From the NCBI GenBank assembly GCA_051984675.1, contig JBPYFK010000044.1:1-5044 (forward strand): a stretch of 5,044 nt of DNA, written 5' to 3'. A program made the position numbers and the translations under genes. Shown here in pieces: positions 1 through 5,044 of the stretch; positions within the stretch are counted from its first letter, which is position 1; the number at the start of each line of letters is the position of its first letter. Below the pieces are notes generated by a model. That model was not told the DNA's origin. It ran no database searches and saw nothing but the letters and a program-made list of their open reading frames with translations. The stretch is from JBPYFK01 sp051984675 (GTDB lineage: Bacteria > Actinomycetota > Actinomycetes > Mycobacteriales > Pseudonocardiaceae).

Positions 1-406
1 GACCGGAGGTCACGCCGCCCAGCGCGCCGGTGACGGCGGCCGGAGCCTCGGCCGGGTTGGGCAGGCCGCCGGAGGCGGCGCCGCTGAGGCTGGCGGCACC
101 GGTTTCCGTGGCGCCCGCGACGGTGGCTGTGACGTTGCCGACCACCGGCACACCGGAGGTGGCCTGGGCCACAGTGCTCGTGACGGTCTCCGCGCCACCA
201 GCCAACGCGGCCGGGGCCTCGCTGGGGGTGGGCAGGTGGCCGGAGGCCGTCTGGCCCAGGGTGGCGGTGACCGTCTCGGCCCCACCGGCCAGCGACGCGG
301 TGACATTGCCCACGACCGGGACACCGGACGTGGCGCTGGCCAGCTGGTTGGCGCCGGTCTCCAGGGCGCCACCGATCGCGGCCGGAGCCTCGCTCGGCGA
401 GGGCAG
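1..406 (-). repeat. 171-nt coding tandem repeats (57-aa units)
   Basis: Two full units (236-406 and 65-235) and the start of a third (1-64) lie head to tail in frame. Each begins LP(S/T/N)P(S/A)EAPAA and has SGVPVVGNVTA in its second half. Each unit splits into two related halves of about 28-29 residues, both with a GGAETVT-like segment, which implies an older duplication inside the unit. The array continues beyond the left edge, so copy number is unknown. Confidence 0.85.
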
Positions 407-913
407 ACCACCCGACAGGGCGCCGGTGCCATTCCCAAGAGCGCCAGCGAAGCTCGCCGCGCCCGGCACGTGGGAGGCGAGCCCCTGCAGCTGCTCGGGG
501 CCATTGCTGAAGCTGCCGGTCACGCTGCTGACCGCCGTGCTGAGGCTGCTGGTCTCGCTGGCGTTATGCACGTCGTTGCCACTGACGACATTCAGCGTGT
601 CGCCGCTAGCCACGTGGTTGTCGTGGATGTCGATCCCGTTGTGCGAGTCCTTTTCCACAAACTTGAAGCCGCGCTCGTCGTGGTCGCCATTCTGGTGGTG
701 ATGCCCGTGATCCGGGTGCGGGCCCTTTTGGCCGTGCTCGTGGTCCCCGTTTGCGCTGACGACATTCAGCGTGTCGCCGCTAGCCACGTGGTTGTCGTGG
801 ATGTCGATCCCGTTGTGGGAGTCCTTCTCCACGATCTTGACCTGGTGGTCGTGAGCTGGGGGCGGGGCTGGCTGTGGGCCCTTGTGATCGTGGTCCCAGC
901 CTTTGTTGAGCAT
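1..913 (-). CDS. His/Asp-rich internally repeated protein of unknown function, 3' end outside window
   Basis: No known family is recognised. The frame is open for 304 codons from ATG 913 to the window edge. An earlier in-frame ATG at 925 exists, but GGAG sits 6 nt before ATG 913, so 913 is preferred. Residues 1-117 are hydrophilic with about 19 His and many Asp. They hold two identical 26-residue modules (28-53 and 86-111, containing DSHNGIDIHDNHVASGDTLN) joined by a His/Gly/Asp-rich linker. Residues 118-169 are Ser/Gly/Ala-rich. From 170 there are 57-residue repeats (170-226, 227-283, then a partial copy) alternating LPxPSEAPAA and SGVPVVGNVTA blocks. No Cys, signal peptide or clear membrane segment is visible. 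The His/Asp clusters suggest metal binding, and the Ala/Gly/Thr/Val repeats an assembling or surface-active structural role; both are inference. It probably shares a transcript with the small gene that starts at 1293, 80 nt upstream. Confidence 0.8.
   Translation of the reverse strand, partial: MLNKGWDHDHKGPQPAPPPAHDHQVKIVEKDSHNGIDIHDNHVASGDTLNVVSANGDHEHGQKGPHPDHGHHHQNGDHDERGFKFVEKDSHNGIDIHDNHVASGDTLNVVSGNDVHNASETSSLSTAVSSVTGSFSNGPEQLQGLASHVPGAASFAGALGNGTGALSGGLPSPSEAPAAIGGALETGANQLASATSGVPVVGNVTASLAGGAETVTATLGQTASGHLPTPSEAPAALAGGAETVTSTVAQATSGVPVVGNVTATVAGATETGAASLSGAASGGLPNPAEAPAAVTGALGGVTSG
582..658. repeat. Direct repeat copy 1 (77 bp), inside the His/Asp-rich gene
   Basis: This segment matches 756-832 with only two mismatches (644 and 653 here). 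The period is 174 nt, or 58 codons, so the reading frame is kept. Both copies encode the same VEKDSHNGIDIHDNHVASGD... module. Near-identity at the DNA level, third positions included, points to a recent tandem duplication or to gene conversion. Confidence 0.9.
756..832. repeat. Direct repeat copy 2 (77 bp), inside the His/Asp-rich gene
   Basis: Partner of 582-658, 75 of 77 bases identical. It encodes residues 28-53 of the minus-strand protein. The sequence between the copies encodes a linker rich in His, Gly and Asp. Confidence 0.9.
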
Positions 914-965
914 GCTCGGCTCCATTTATTCGTTGGAATACGGAAAGAAACGGTGGTGCAATGCG

Positions 966-997
966 TTGACTGCGACGGCGCTCCTGCTGGCAGTCAA
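966..997. promoter_or_regulatory. Inverted repeat TTGACTGC-N16-GCAGTCAA, candidate operator or hairpin
   Basis: Perfect 8-bp arms (966-973 and 990-997) flank 16 bp. It lies 53-84 nt upstream of the repeat-protein start (913), and its right arm overlaps the stop codon of the 99-codon ORF. The arm spacing would place half-sites about two helical turns apart, as for a dimeric regulator. A weak hairpin between the two cistrons is equally possible. There is no T-run, so an intrinsic terminator is unlikely. Confidence 0.35.
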
Positions 998-1293
998 ATT
1001 TCGCTGACTGGGCGTGCAGCCCACGGTCGTCGCCGCACCATCTCCACCGGCGCCCTATTACGCATCAGCGCTGTGGTAGCCAGGAGGTTTGTCTCCCTCA
1101 CATCCCCGAGCCCCGCACGATCCCACGCGCCCTGCTTCGGGCGGGCCACGAGTTCGCTTAGACGCTCGTGCAGCGTCAGCACTGCGGGCGGGCCGTCCAT
1201 TCCAGAGTGGCTACCGGGCGCGGCGGGCTCGGGTGCCGGCGAAAGTGCCTTTCCACGCCCGGCCGACAGGTCCTGCTCAGAAGGCAGCATCAT
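994..1293 (-). CDS. Small protein of unknown function (99 aa), leader gene of the repeat-protein unit
   Basis: Not recognised. Start chosen at ATG 1293 because GAGGAGG (1300-1306) lies exactly 6 nt upstream; an upstream in-frame ATG at 1386 falls on the candidate promoter and has no such site. The protein begins MMLPSEQDLSAGRGKALSP. It has a Pro/Ala/Gly-rich, probably disordered first third. A more structured stretch follows at about 38-55 (VLTLHERLSELVARPKQG), predicted helical by eye, and the tail is Arg-rich. No Cys, signal peptide or membrane segment is seen. Codon use is only moderately biased, so the ribosome binding site and the operator/promoter upstream are the main support. It ends 80 nt before the repeat-protein start, which suggests cotranscription. 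Confidence 0.5.
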   Translation of the reverse strand: MMLPSEQDLSAGRGKALSPAPEPAAPGSHSGMDGPPAVLTLHERLSELVARPKQGAWDRAGLGDVRETNLLATTALMRNRAPVEMVRRRPWAARPVSEI

Positions 1294-1299
1294 CGATGA

Positions 1300-1306
1300 C
1301 CTCCTC
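1300..1306 (-). promoter_or_regulatory. Strong ribosome binding site for the 99-aa ORF
   Basis: GAGGAGG on the minus strand, 6 nt before ATG 1293. It is the strongest Shine-Dalgarno match seen in the window and it decides the start of that ORF. Confidence 0.65.
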
Positions 1307-1361
1307 GAACAGCACATCGGTCGGGAGACGGAGAGTATTGGCGCCGTCACACGCCGGGGTG

Positions 1362-1390
1362 AATCTAGTGATCGAGTGGATCTCACGCAA
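1362..1390 (-). promoter_or_regulatory. Candidate promoter for the minus-strand unit
   Basis: On the minus strand TTGCGT (1385-1390) and TAGATT (1362-1367) are separated by exactly 17 bp, giving a sigma-70-like -35/-10 pair with a weak -35. Transcription would start near 1355, leaving a leader of about 60 nt before ATG 1293. The weak -35 and the operator 3 bp upstream of it are what one expects of an activator-dependent promoter. Confidence 0.4.
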
Positions 1391-1393
1391 TCG

Positions 1394-1436
1394 GGGGTAA
1401 CCCCTAACGTCAGCCACCCTCGTTAGGGGCTACCCC
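1394..1436. promoter_or_regulatory. Large inverted repeat of TTAGGGG/CCCCTAA sites, candidate operator
   Basis: Arms GGGGTAACCCCTAACG (1394-1409) and CGTTAGGGGCTACCCC (1421-1436) pair over 16 bp with one mismatch (1400/1430) around an 11-bp spacer. CCCCTAA or its complement occurs three times (1401-1407, 1423-1429, 1433-1439). Each arm is itself nearly palindromic (GGGGTAACCCC). It abuts the -35 of the minus-strand promoter, so a DNA-binding activator site is more likely than a terminator; no gene ends here and no T-run follows. The regulator family cannot be named from sequence alone. Confidence 0.6.
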
Positions 1437-1970
1437 TAATCCCGTACTTGAGAGCCGAAACTGACACAGGCGACACGGACATCGAAGCGCCCCTCCACTC
1501 AACCAGCGCCCAAGGGGATCCGCCGGGAGCGCGCGGAACGCCTCTGGTCTGCCTTTGGGGGAGGTCAGGCAGACCCTCGCACGCCAAACGGCCATCATCT
1601 CGTGCGTCTACAACCCGTGGGCCAGCCCTCGCGACATGTCAAGCGCCACACAACCCGAGGAACCACACCCAAGCGCGGGGCAGCAACGCAGCCGGGCGAA
1701 GGTTAAGCCGTAGCAGGCAAAACGCTCTGGTCGAGCAGAATGCCGACAGCCACCGACTGGCCTCCCCGCTGAGTGTCGGAGATGTTGTTGTCTGGACTCA
1801 TTCCAGCATCATTGCCCGCCGATTCCCTTCCCAGCAGCCACAGGGGTAGATATACAGATCATCTCTCCAGCTCCGGAGTGATTCGGGTTCGAACGCGGGC
1901 TCGCGGCCGGCGCGGTGATGGGTCGGATCTCCCCGCCGGTCGCAGTTCGGCAATGACAAGGATCGAGACC
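1437..1970. other. Gene-poor interval between the minus-strand unit and the 71-codon ORF
   Basis: No convincing gene is seen on either strand. Open frames here give low-complexity Arg/Ser/Pro-rich translations without ribosome binding sites. Contents noted are a perfect 9-bp inverted repeat at 1546-1575 and a small AT-rich island at 1847-1856 (TAGATATACA). The island could hold a -10 for the downstream plus-strand ORF, but no good -35 accompanies it. Confidence 0.5.
1546..1575. repeat. Perfect 9-bp inverted repeat with 12-nt loop
   Basis: GGTCTGCCT (1546-1554) and AGGCAGACC (1567-1575) can form a stable hairpin. No gene ends next to it and no T-run follows on either strand, so its role is open: operator, remnant terminal repeat or structured RNA. 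Confidence 0.4.
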
Positions 1971-2186
1971 GTGACGACCACGACCGATGCACCCAGGCAG
2001 GAGCTTGTTGCCCAGATACGCCGGCTGCTCCGCGCAGGCATGGCTGACGAATCATTCGCAATCAGCTGGTTTCATGCCCTCATCGACCGATACGGGGCCG
2101 AGCCGATCGGCCAGACCCTGGCAGCGCTTACCCACAGCGAAACCCGCGGATCCGCCGGTCAGCCCGACGAGATCCACCGGTGGTAG
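1971..2186 (+). CDS. Small helical protein of unknown function (71 aa)
   Basis: Not recognised. GTG 1971 is preferred because AAGGA lies 8 nt upstream; in-frame ATG 1953 would add six residues but lacks a ribosome binding site. After a Thr-rich start, residues about 11-54 (RQELVAQIRRLLRAG, then SFAISWFHALIDRYG and QTLAALTH) look like three amphipathic helices of a compact globular domain. There is no signal peptide or membrane segment. The last dozen residues are polar and irregular. The gene stands alone on the plus strand, with a transposase remnant beginning about 50 nt downstream on the other strand. It may be a surviving cargo or accessory gene of the decayed element, possibly shortened at its 3' end by the insertion. 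Confidence 0.5.
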   Translation: MTTTTDAPRQELVAQIRRLLRAGMADESFAISWFHALIDRYGAEPIGQTLAALTHSETRGSAGQPDEIHRW

Positions 2187-2231
2187 AAGCACCAGCAGAC
2201 CTTGCACTCGTAAGCGCAGGGATCGAAGCGG

Positions 2232-2695
2232 TCAAGCGAAGAGGACTCCCGCCACCGGATGATCCATCCTGTGGGCTCGAATATAGCCGGCGAGGTTGAT
2301 CGGTTCCGGCGGCCGGGTCTGGGCCTGCGTTGGCGTGATTTGTGCCGAGTTCGGTGCGGCTGTGCTGTATTGAAGTGTCGCAGGTAGACGGTGAGGATTT
2401 GGCGGCGGTGTCGTTGGTTGACGATCAGGAGCCTGTCGAGTAGTTCGCGGCGAAGGGTTCCGATCAGTCGTTCGCAGATCGCGTTCGCCTGCGGGGCTTG
2501 GGGCGGGCTGGTAAGGATCCGGATGTCGGCAGCGGCGAAGACCGCGTCAAAGGCCTTGGTGAACCGGGAGTCGCGGTCCCGGAGAAGGAAGTTCACCGTG
2601 TCGGCGTGATCGCCGAGTTCCATGAGCAGGTTGCGGGCGGCTTGCACGGTCCGACCCGTATCTCGCGGGTTGGCGCAAACGTGTTGTACCGACAC
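2232..2695 (-). pseudogene. DDE integrase-core transposase remnant, 5'-truncated and frameshifted
   Basis: This is the C-terminal part of an rve-type transposase that cuts and joins DNA ends. The frame from about 2695 reads TVQAARNLLMELGD, then FLLRDRDSRFTKAFDAVF, then PPQAPQANAICERLIGTLRR. These fit the second catalytic Asp (residue 40) and the catalytic Glu (residue 75), 35 positions apart as in D,D-35-E enzymes. The first Asp and the N-terminal helix-turn-helix half (roughly 200 residues in relatives) are missing. After ..AQPHRT the frame breaks near 2349-2350. Dropping to the next frame restores the family tail (AQITPTQAQTRPPEPINLAG) and a TGA at 2232-2234, consistent with a single-base loss. 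Without that correction the frame reads on to 2159. The 5' break meets the integrase remnant at about 2700-2715. It should be inactive. Confidence 0.85.
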
Positions 2696-2715
2696 TTGGC
2701 CACATAGCCATCCAA

Positions 2716-3150
2716 ATGATTTCCAAAGGGGCAGTAGACCGCGCTGTTCATAGCTGGATCGCCGACGAACTCAGCAAATCCACAGTGAAGAACAGCCTTG
2801 CTGTATTGGTCAGGGTCATGGAGAAGGCACTACGCGACGGCATCATTGATCGCAATCCTGCGCGGATCACCGGATGGCACCGCAAATGCGCCAGGCACGA
2901 AGATGAAATCGACGATCCTCGTTCGCTGGCGCTACCCAGTTGAGAGGCTCTACAGCGCCTTGCCAAGGCCCTGGTAGCCAACTCTTCGAACAAATACGAA
3001 GGATGGGGCGACGTGGTCATCTTCGCCGCCTGCACGGCGGCGCGCATCGGCGAAGTCTCCGGCTGCCGCGTCAAGGACGTCGACACCACCGAATGGAAAT
3101 GGCAGGTCCGACGCCAGACGACCACGTCGCCCGGGGGACTCGTGGACAAG
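2716..3150 (+). pseudogene. Tyrosine site-specific integrase remnant (phage/ICE type)
   Basis: Residues 1-75 match the SAM-like core-binding domain of actinobacterial tyrosine integrases (AVDRAVHSWIADELSKSTVK, then RVMEKALRDGIIDRNPARIT). The frame then meets TGA at 2941-2943, where relatives have Trp, in S-(W)-EALQRLAKALVANSS. Beyond it the same frame continues as KYEGWGDVVIFAACTAARIG, with the first catalytic Arg in ARIGE (codon 3043-3045), and then VRRQTTTSPGGLVDK. Homology stops at 3150. The Lys, His-x-x-Arg, His/Trp and Tyr nucleophile region is absent. The N-terminal arm-binding domain is also gone, since the frame is stopped just upstream at 2704-2706 where the transposase fragment abuts. 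It is a dead integrase that marks the edge of a former integrated element. Confidence 0.85.
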
Positions 3151-3424
3151 ACAGATCAGCATTGGTGGCCGAGTTTCGGCACCGCACACGGTGAATCTCA
3201 TCAGGAGCGACGGCACGAGGCGTCACCGTCGTACAACCGGGGCCACGTGTGTAGAGGTCGGGTCCTGTCCGCGACGTACTGGAACCGGCCGACTGGGGCG
3301 ATACCGGCGTTGATCACGTTCGTGGCTGTCCTCCGGAACGAGGCCGCAGGGAGTCACGCTCCGCGTCGGCATTGTCCTGGGTTTCGCTGCGATATATCCC
3401 ACACCTGCGGCGGGCCGCAAATAG
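3151..3424. other. Unassigned interval after the integrase remnant
   Basis: No gene or domain is recognised on either strand. The integrase frame stays open to 3450, but its translation after LVDK no longer resembles an integrase. The minus strand also has a 72-codon open frame of Arg/Pro-rich composition without a ribosome binding site. Likely junction or decayed mobile sequence preceding the transporter promoter. Confidence 0.5.
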
Positions 3425-3453
3425 TTGTTCCCGTCAACCAATATTGTTAGCTT
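3425..3453 (+). promoter_or_regulatory. Candidate promoter of the transporter gene
   Basis: TTGTTC (3425-3430) and TAGCTT (3448-3453) are separated by 17 bp. The -10 falls inside the TTAGC palindrome, so a bound repressor would block RNA polymerase. Predicted transcription start is near 3460, about 40-120 nt before the two possible start codons. The hexamer matches are modest. Confidence 0.35.
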
Positions 3454-3465
3454 AGCATGGCTAAC
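3446..3465. promoter_or_regulatory. MarR-type palindromic operator
   Basis: GTTAGCTTAGCATGGCTAAC contains the palindrome TTAGC-ATG-GCTAA (3452-3464) and an extra TTAGC (3447-3451) in direct repeat, so the outer GTTAGC/GCTAAC arms also pair. Such short TTAGC-N3-GCTAA palindromes are typical of MarR-family repressor sites in front of actinobacterial drug exporters. This one lies directly upstream of such an exporter and over its -10. The assignment to MarR is by resemblance. Confidence 0.6.
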
Positions 3466-3497
3466 TTTGTGCTTGGACCTGTTTGAGAGGGGTGGAC

Positions 3498-5044
3498 GTG
3501 CGGTCTGCGCAGCACGCGGGGGTGGGGGAGCGACGTCCGCAACCGACAGCGCTAGACACCGGCACCAGGGAGAGGGGGGTGCGGTCGGTCGACGAACTGG
3601 GTCCGCGCTACAAGTGGATCGCGTTGTCGAACACCACGCTGGGCATGTTGATGGCCACCATCAACTCGTCCATCGTGTTGATCGCACTGCCGGACATCTT
3701 CCGAGGCATCTCGATCAACCCGTTGGCGCCGGCGAACACCAGTTACCTGCTGTGGATGATCATGGGTTTTCTGGTTGTCACTGCGGTGCTGGTGGTCGGT
3801 TTCGGCCGGCTCGGCGATATGTACGGCCGGGTCCGGATGTACAACCTGGGCTTCGCCGTCTTCGCCATTTCCTCAGTGCTGCTGGCGGCAACGTGGACGA
3901 CCGGTGATTCCGCAGCGTTGTGGCTGATCGGGTGGCGGATCGTGCAGGGTGTTGGGGGCGCCTTTTTGATGGCGAACTCCTCGGCGATCCTGACCGATGC
4001 GTTCCCCGCGCGGCAGCGTGGTCTCGCGCTCGGCATCAACGGGGTCGCCGCGATCGCGGGTTCCTTCCTCGGGCTGCTGATCGGCGGACTGCTCGGACCG
4101 GTCAACTGGCACCTGGTGTTCCTGGTGTCGGTGCCGTTCGGCGTGTTCGGAACGATCTGGGCCTACCTCAAGCTGCACGACACCAGCCCGCGGACGAAGG
4201 CCAGGATGGACTGGTGGGGCAACATCACCTTTGCTGTCGGGTTGATCGCCGTGCTGGTCGGCATCACCTACGGCATCCAGCCCTACGGCGGCCATGTGAT
4301 GGGCTGGACCAGCCCGCTGGTGCTCGGCTGCCTCATCGGCGGCGTGATCGTGCTGATCATCTTCGGCCTCATCGAGGCCAAGGTCGCGAACCCGCTGTTC
4401 AACCTAGCGCTGTTCCGGAACCGGGCATTCTCCTTCGGTAACCTGGCCAACCTGCTGGCCTCGCTTGGCCGTGGTGGCTTGCAGTTCGTGCTGATCATCT
4501 GGCTGCAGGGGATCTGGTTACCCCAGCACGGGTACAGCTTCGAGCAGACGCCGCTGTGGGCCGGCATCTACATGCTGCCGCTGACTATCGGCTTCCTGGT
4601 CTCTGCGCCGCTGTCCGGGGTGCTGTCGGATCGCGCCGGTGCGCGGTGGTTCACCACGGGCGGCATGGTGCTCGCCGCGATCAGCTTCGTGCTGCTGGAA
4701 ATGCTGCCGGTCAACTTCGACTACTGGTCATTCGCCGCCCTGCTGGTGCTCAACGGGGTCGGCATGGGGCTGTTTTCTTCCCCGAACCGGGCCGAGGTGA
4801 TGAACAGTCTGCCGCCCAACGAACGTGGCGCAGGTGCGGGTATGACGGCGACGTTCCAGAACGCCGCGATGGTGTTGTCCATCGGGTTCTTTTTCAGCTT
4901 GATGATCAGCGGGCTGTCCACCCATCTGCCGTCGGTCCTGGAACAGGGGCTGGTCGCGCACAGCGTGTCTCCCGCGCACGCACGCCAGGTGGCCGCGCTG
5001 CCGCCGGTCGGCGTGCTGTTCGCCGCCTTCCTCGGCTACAATCC
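3498..5044 (+). CDS. MFS multidrug/metabolite exporter, DHA2 (14-TM) family, 3' end outside window
   Basis: Cytoplasmic-membrane proton-coupled antiporter that expels drugs or small metabolites; the substrate cannot be told. The frame is open for 515 codons to the edge, and DHA2 proteins usually have 500-560, so only the tail is missing. Numbering from GTG 3498: TM1 at about 40-64 (ALSNTTLGMLMATINSSIVL); motif A GRLGDMYGRVRM at 103-114; motif B RIVQGVGGA at 147-155; motif C-like AIAGSFLGLLIGGLLG at 185-200; NWHLVFLVSVPFG at 203-215; MDWWGN (237-242) opening the extra central helices; a second motif A-like SGVLSDRAGAR at 373-383. Asn56 replaces the Asp common in TM1 of DHA2 proteins. GTG 3498 has GAGAGG 7 nt upstream. 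GTG 3579 has AGGGAG 6 nt upstream and would remove a 27-residue Arg/Gly-rich extension, so the start is uncertain. Probably repressed through the palindrome at 3446-3465. Confidence 0.92.
   Translation, partial: MRSAQHAGVGERRPQPTALDTGTRERGVRSVDELGPRYKWIALSNTTLGMLMATINSSIVLIALPDIFRGISINPLAPANTSYLLWMIMGFLVVTAVLVVGFGRLGDMYGRVRMYNLGFAVFAISSVLLAATWTTGDSAALWLIGWRIVQGVGGAFLMANSSAILTDAFPARQRGLALGINGVAAIAGSFLGLLIGGLLGPVNWHLVFLVSVPFGVFGTIWAYLKLHDTSPRTKARMDWWGNITFAVGLIAVLVGITYGIQPYGGHVMGWTSPLVLGCLIGGVIVLIIFGLIEAKVANPLFNLALFRNRAFSFGNLANLLASLGRGGLQFVLIIWLQGIWLPQHGYSFEQTPLWAGIYMLPLTIGFLVSAPLSGVLSDRAGARWFTTGGMVLAAISFVLLEMLPVNFDYWSFAALLVLNGVGMGLFSSPNRAEVMNSLPPNERGAGAGMTATFQNAAMVLSIGFFFSLMISGLSTHLPSVLEQGLVAHSVSPAHARQVAALPPVGVLFAAFLGYN

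Noticed and set aside
1..406. Repeats considered as a CRISPR array or DNA-level minisatellite
   Set aside because: The 171-nt period is a multiple of three, the repeats conserve protein sequence better than DNA, and there are no short identical repeats with unique spacers.
236..1426. Long plus-strand open frame (about 396 codons) over the left third
   Set aside because: It runs antisense to the repeat-rich minus-strand gene, its composition is that of a shadow frame, and it crosses the promoter/operator and the small ORF without its own ribosome binding site.
1394..1436. GC-rich inverted repeat read as an intrinsic terminator
   Set aside because: No gene ends beside it, no T-run follows on either strand, and it abuts a candidate -35, so an operator explains it better.
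1448..1849. Plus-strand open frame of 133 codons
   Set aside because: No ribosome binding site, no recognisable domain, Arg/Ser/Pro-rich low-complexity translation and weak codon bias; treated as non-coding.
1885..1910. GGTTCGAAC motif resembling a tRNA T-loop
   Set aside because: The flanking bases do not form the 5-bp T-stem, and no acceptor or anticodon arm can be laid out around it.
3223..3441. Minus-strand open frame of 72 codons after the integrase remnant
   Set aside because: No ribosome binding site or domain, atypical Arg/Pro-rich translation, and its start lies in the transporter promoter region.
3743..4295. Minus-strand open frames opposite the transporter
   Set aside because: They are antisense shadows of a high-GC membrane-protein gene whose own frame carries all MFS motifs.

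Overview
The base composition is high-GC and the coding regions are rich in G/C at third codon positions. The coding families also point to a filamentous or nocardioform actinobacterium (Pseudonocardiales-like, e.g. the Saccharopolyspora/Amycolatopsis range). That placement is inferred from sequence style and recalled family resemblance, not from a database search.

Left part (1-1440, minus strand). A histidine/aspartate-rich protein built almost wholly of internal repeats starts at 913 and runs off the left edge. Just upstream on the same strand is a 99-codon ORF with a near-perfect ribosome binding site (start 1293). Further upstream lie a candidate promoter (-35/-10 with a 17-bp spacer) and, 3 bp beyond the -35, a 16-bp inverted repeat of TTAGGGG/CCCCTAA half-sites. 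Together these look like one regulated transcription unit of two uncharacterised genes.

Middle (1440-3440). This part is gene-poor and scarred by mobile DNA. A roughly 530-bp stretch has no convincing gene. A small 71-codon ORF (plus) follows, then the 3' part of a DDE integrase-core transposase (minus, frameshifted, 5' half missing). It abuts the remains of a tyrosine site-specific integrase (plus). That integrase has lost its N-terminal arm-binding domain, carries a TGA where relatives have a Trp codon, and ends before most of its catalytic domain. About 300 bp of unassignable sequence follows. This looks like the decayed edge of an integrated element.

Right part (3425-5044, plus strand). 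A MarR-type palindromic operator overlaps a candidate -10. Downstream is a 14-TM-class (DHA2) major facilitator drug/metabolite exporter, nearly complete but cut by the window end. No regulator gene lies beside it in this window.

No CRISPR array, rRNA or tRNA was seen. The most unusual item is the repeat protein with its operator-controlled leader gene; the rest is familiar transporter and mobile-element debris.
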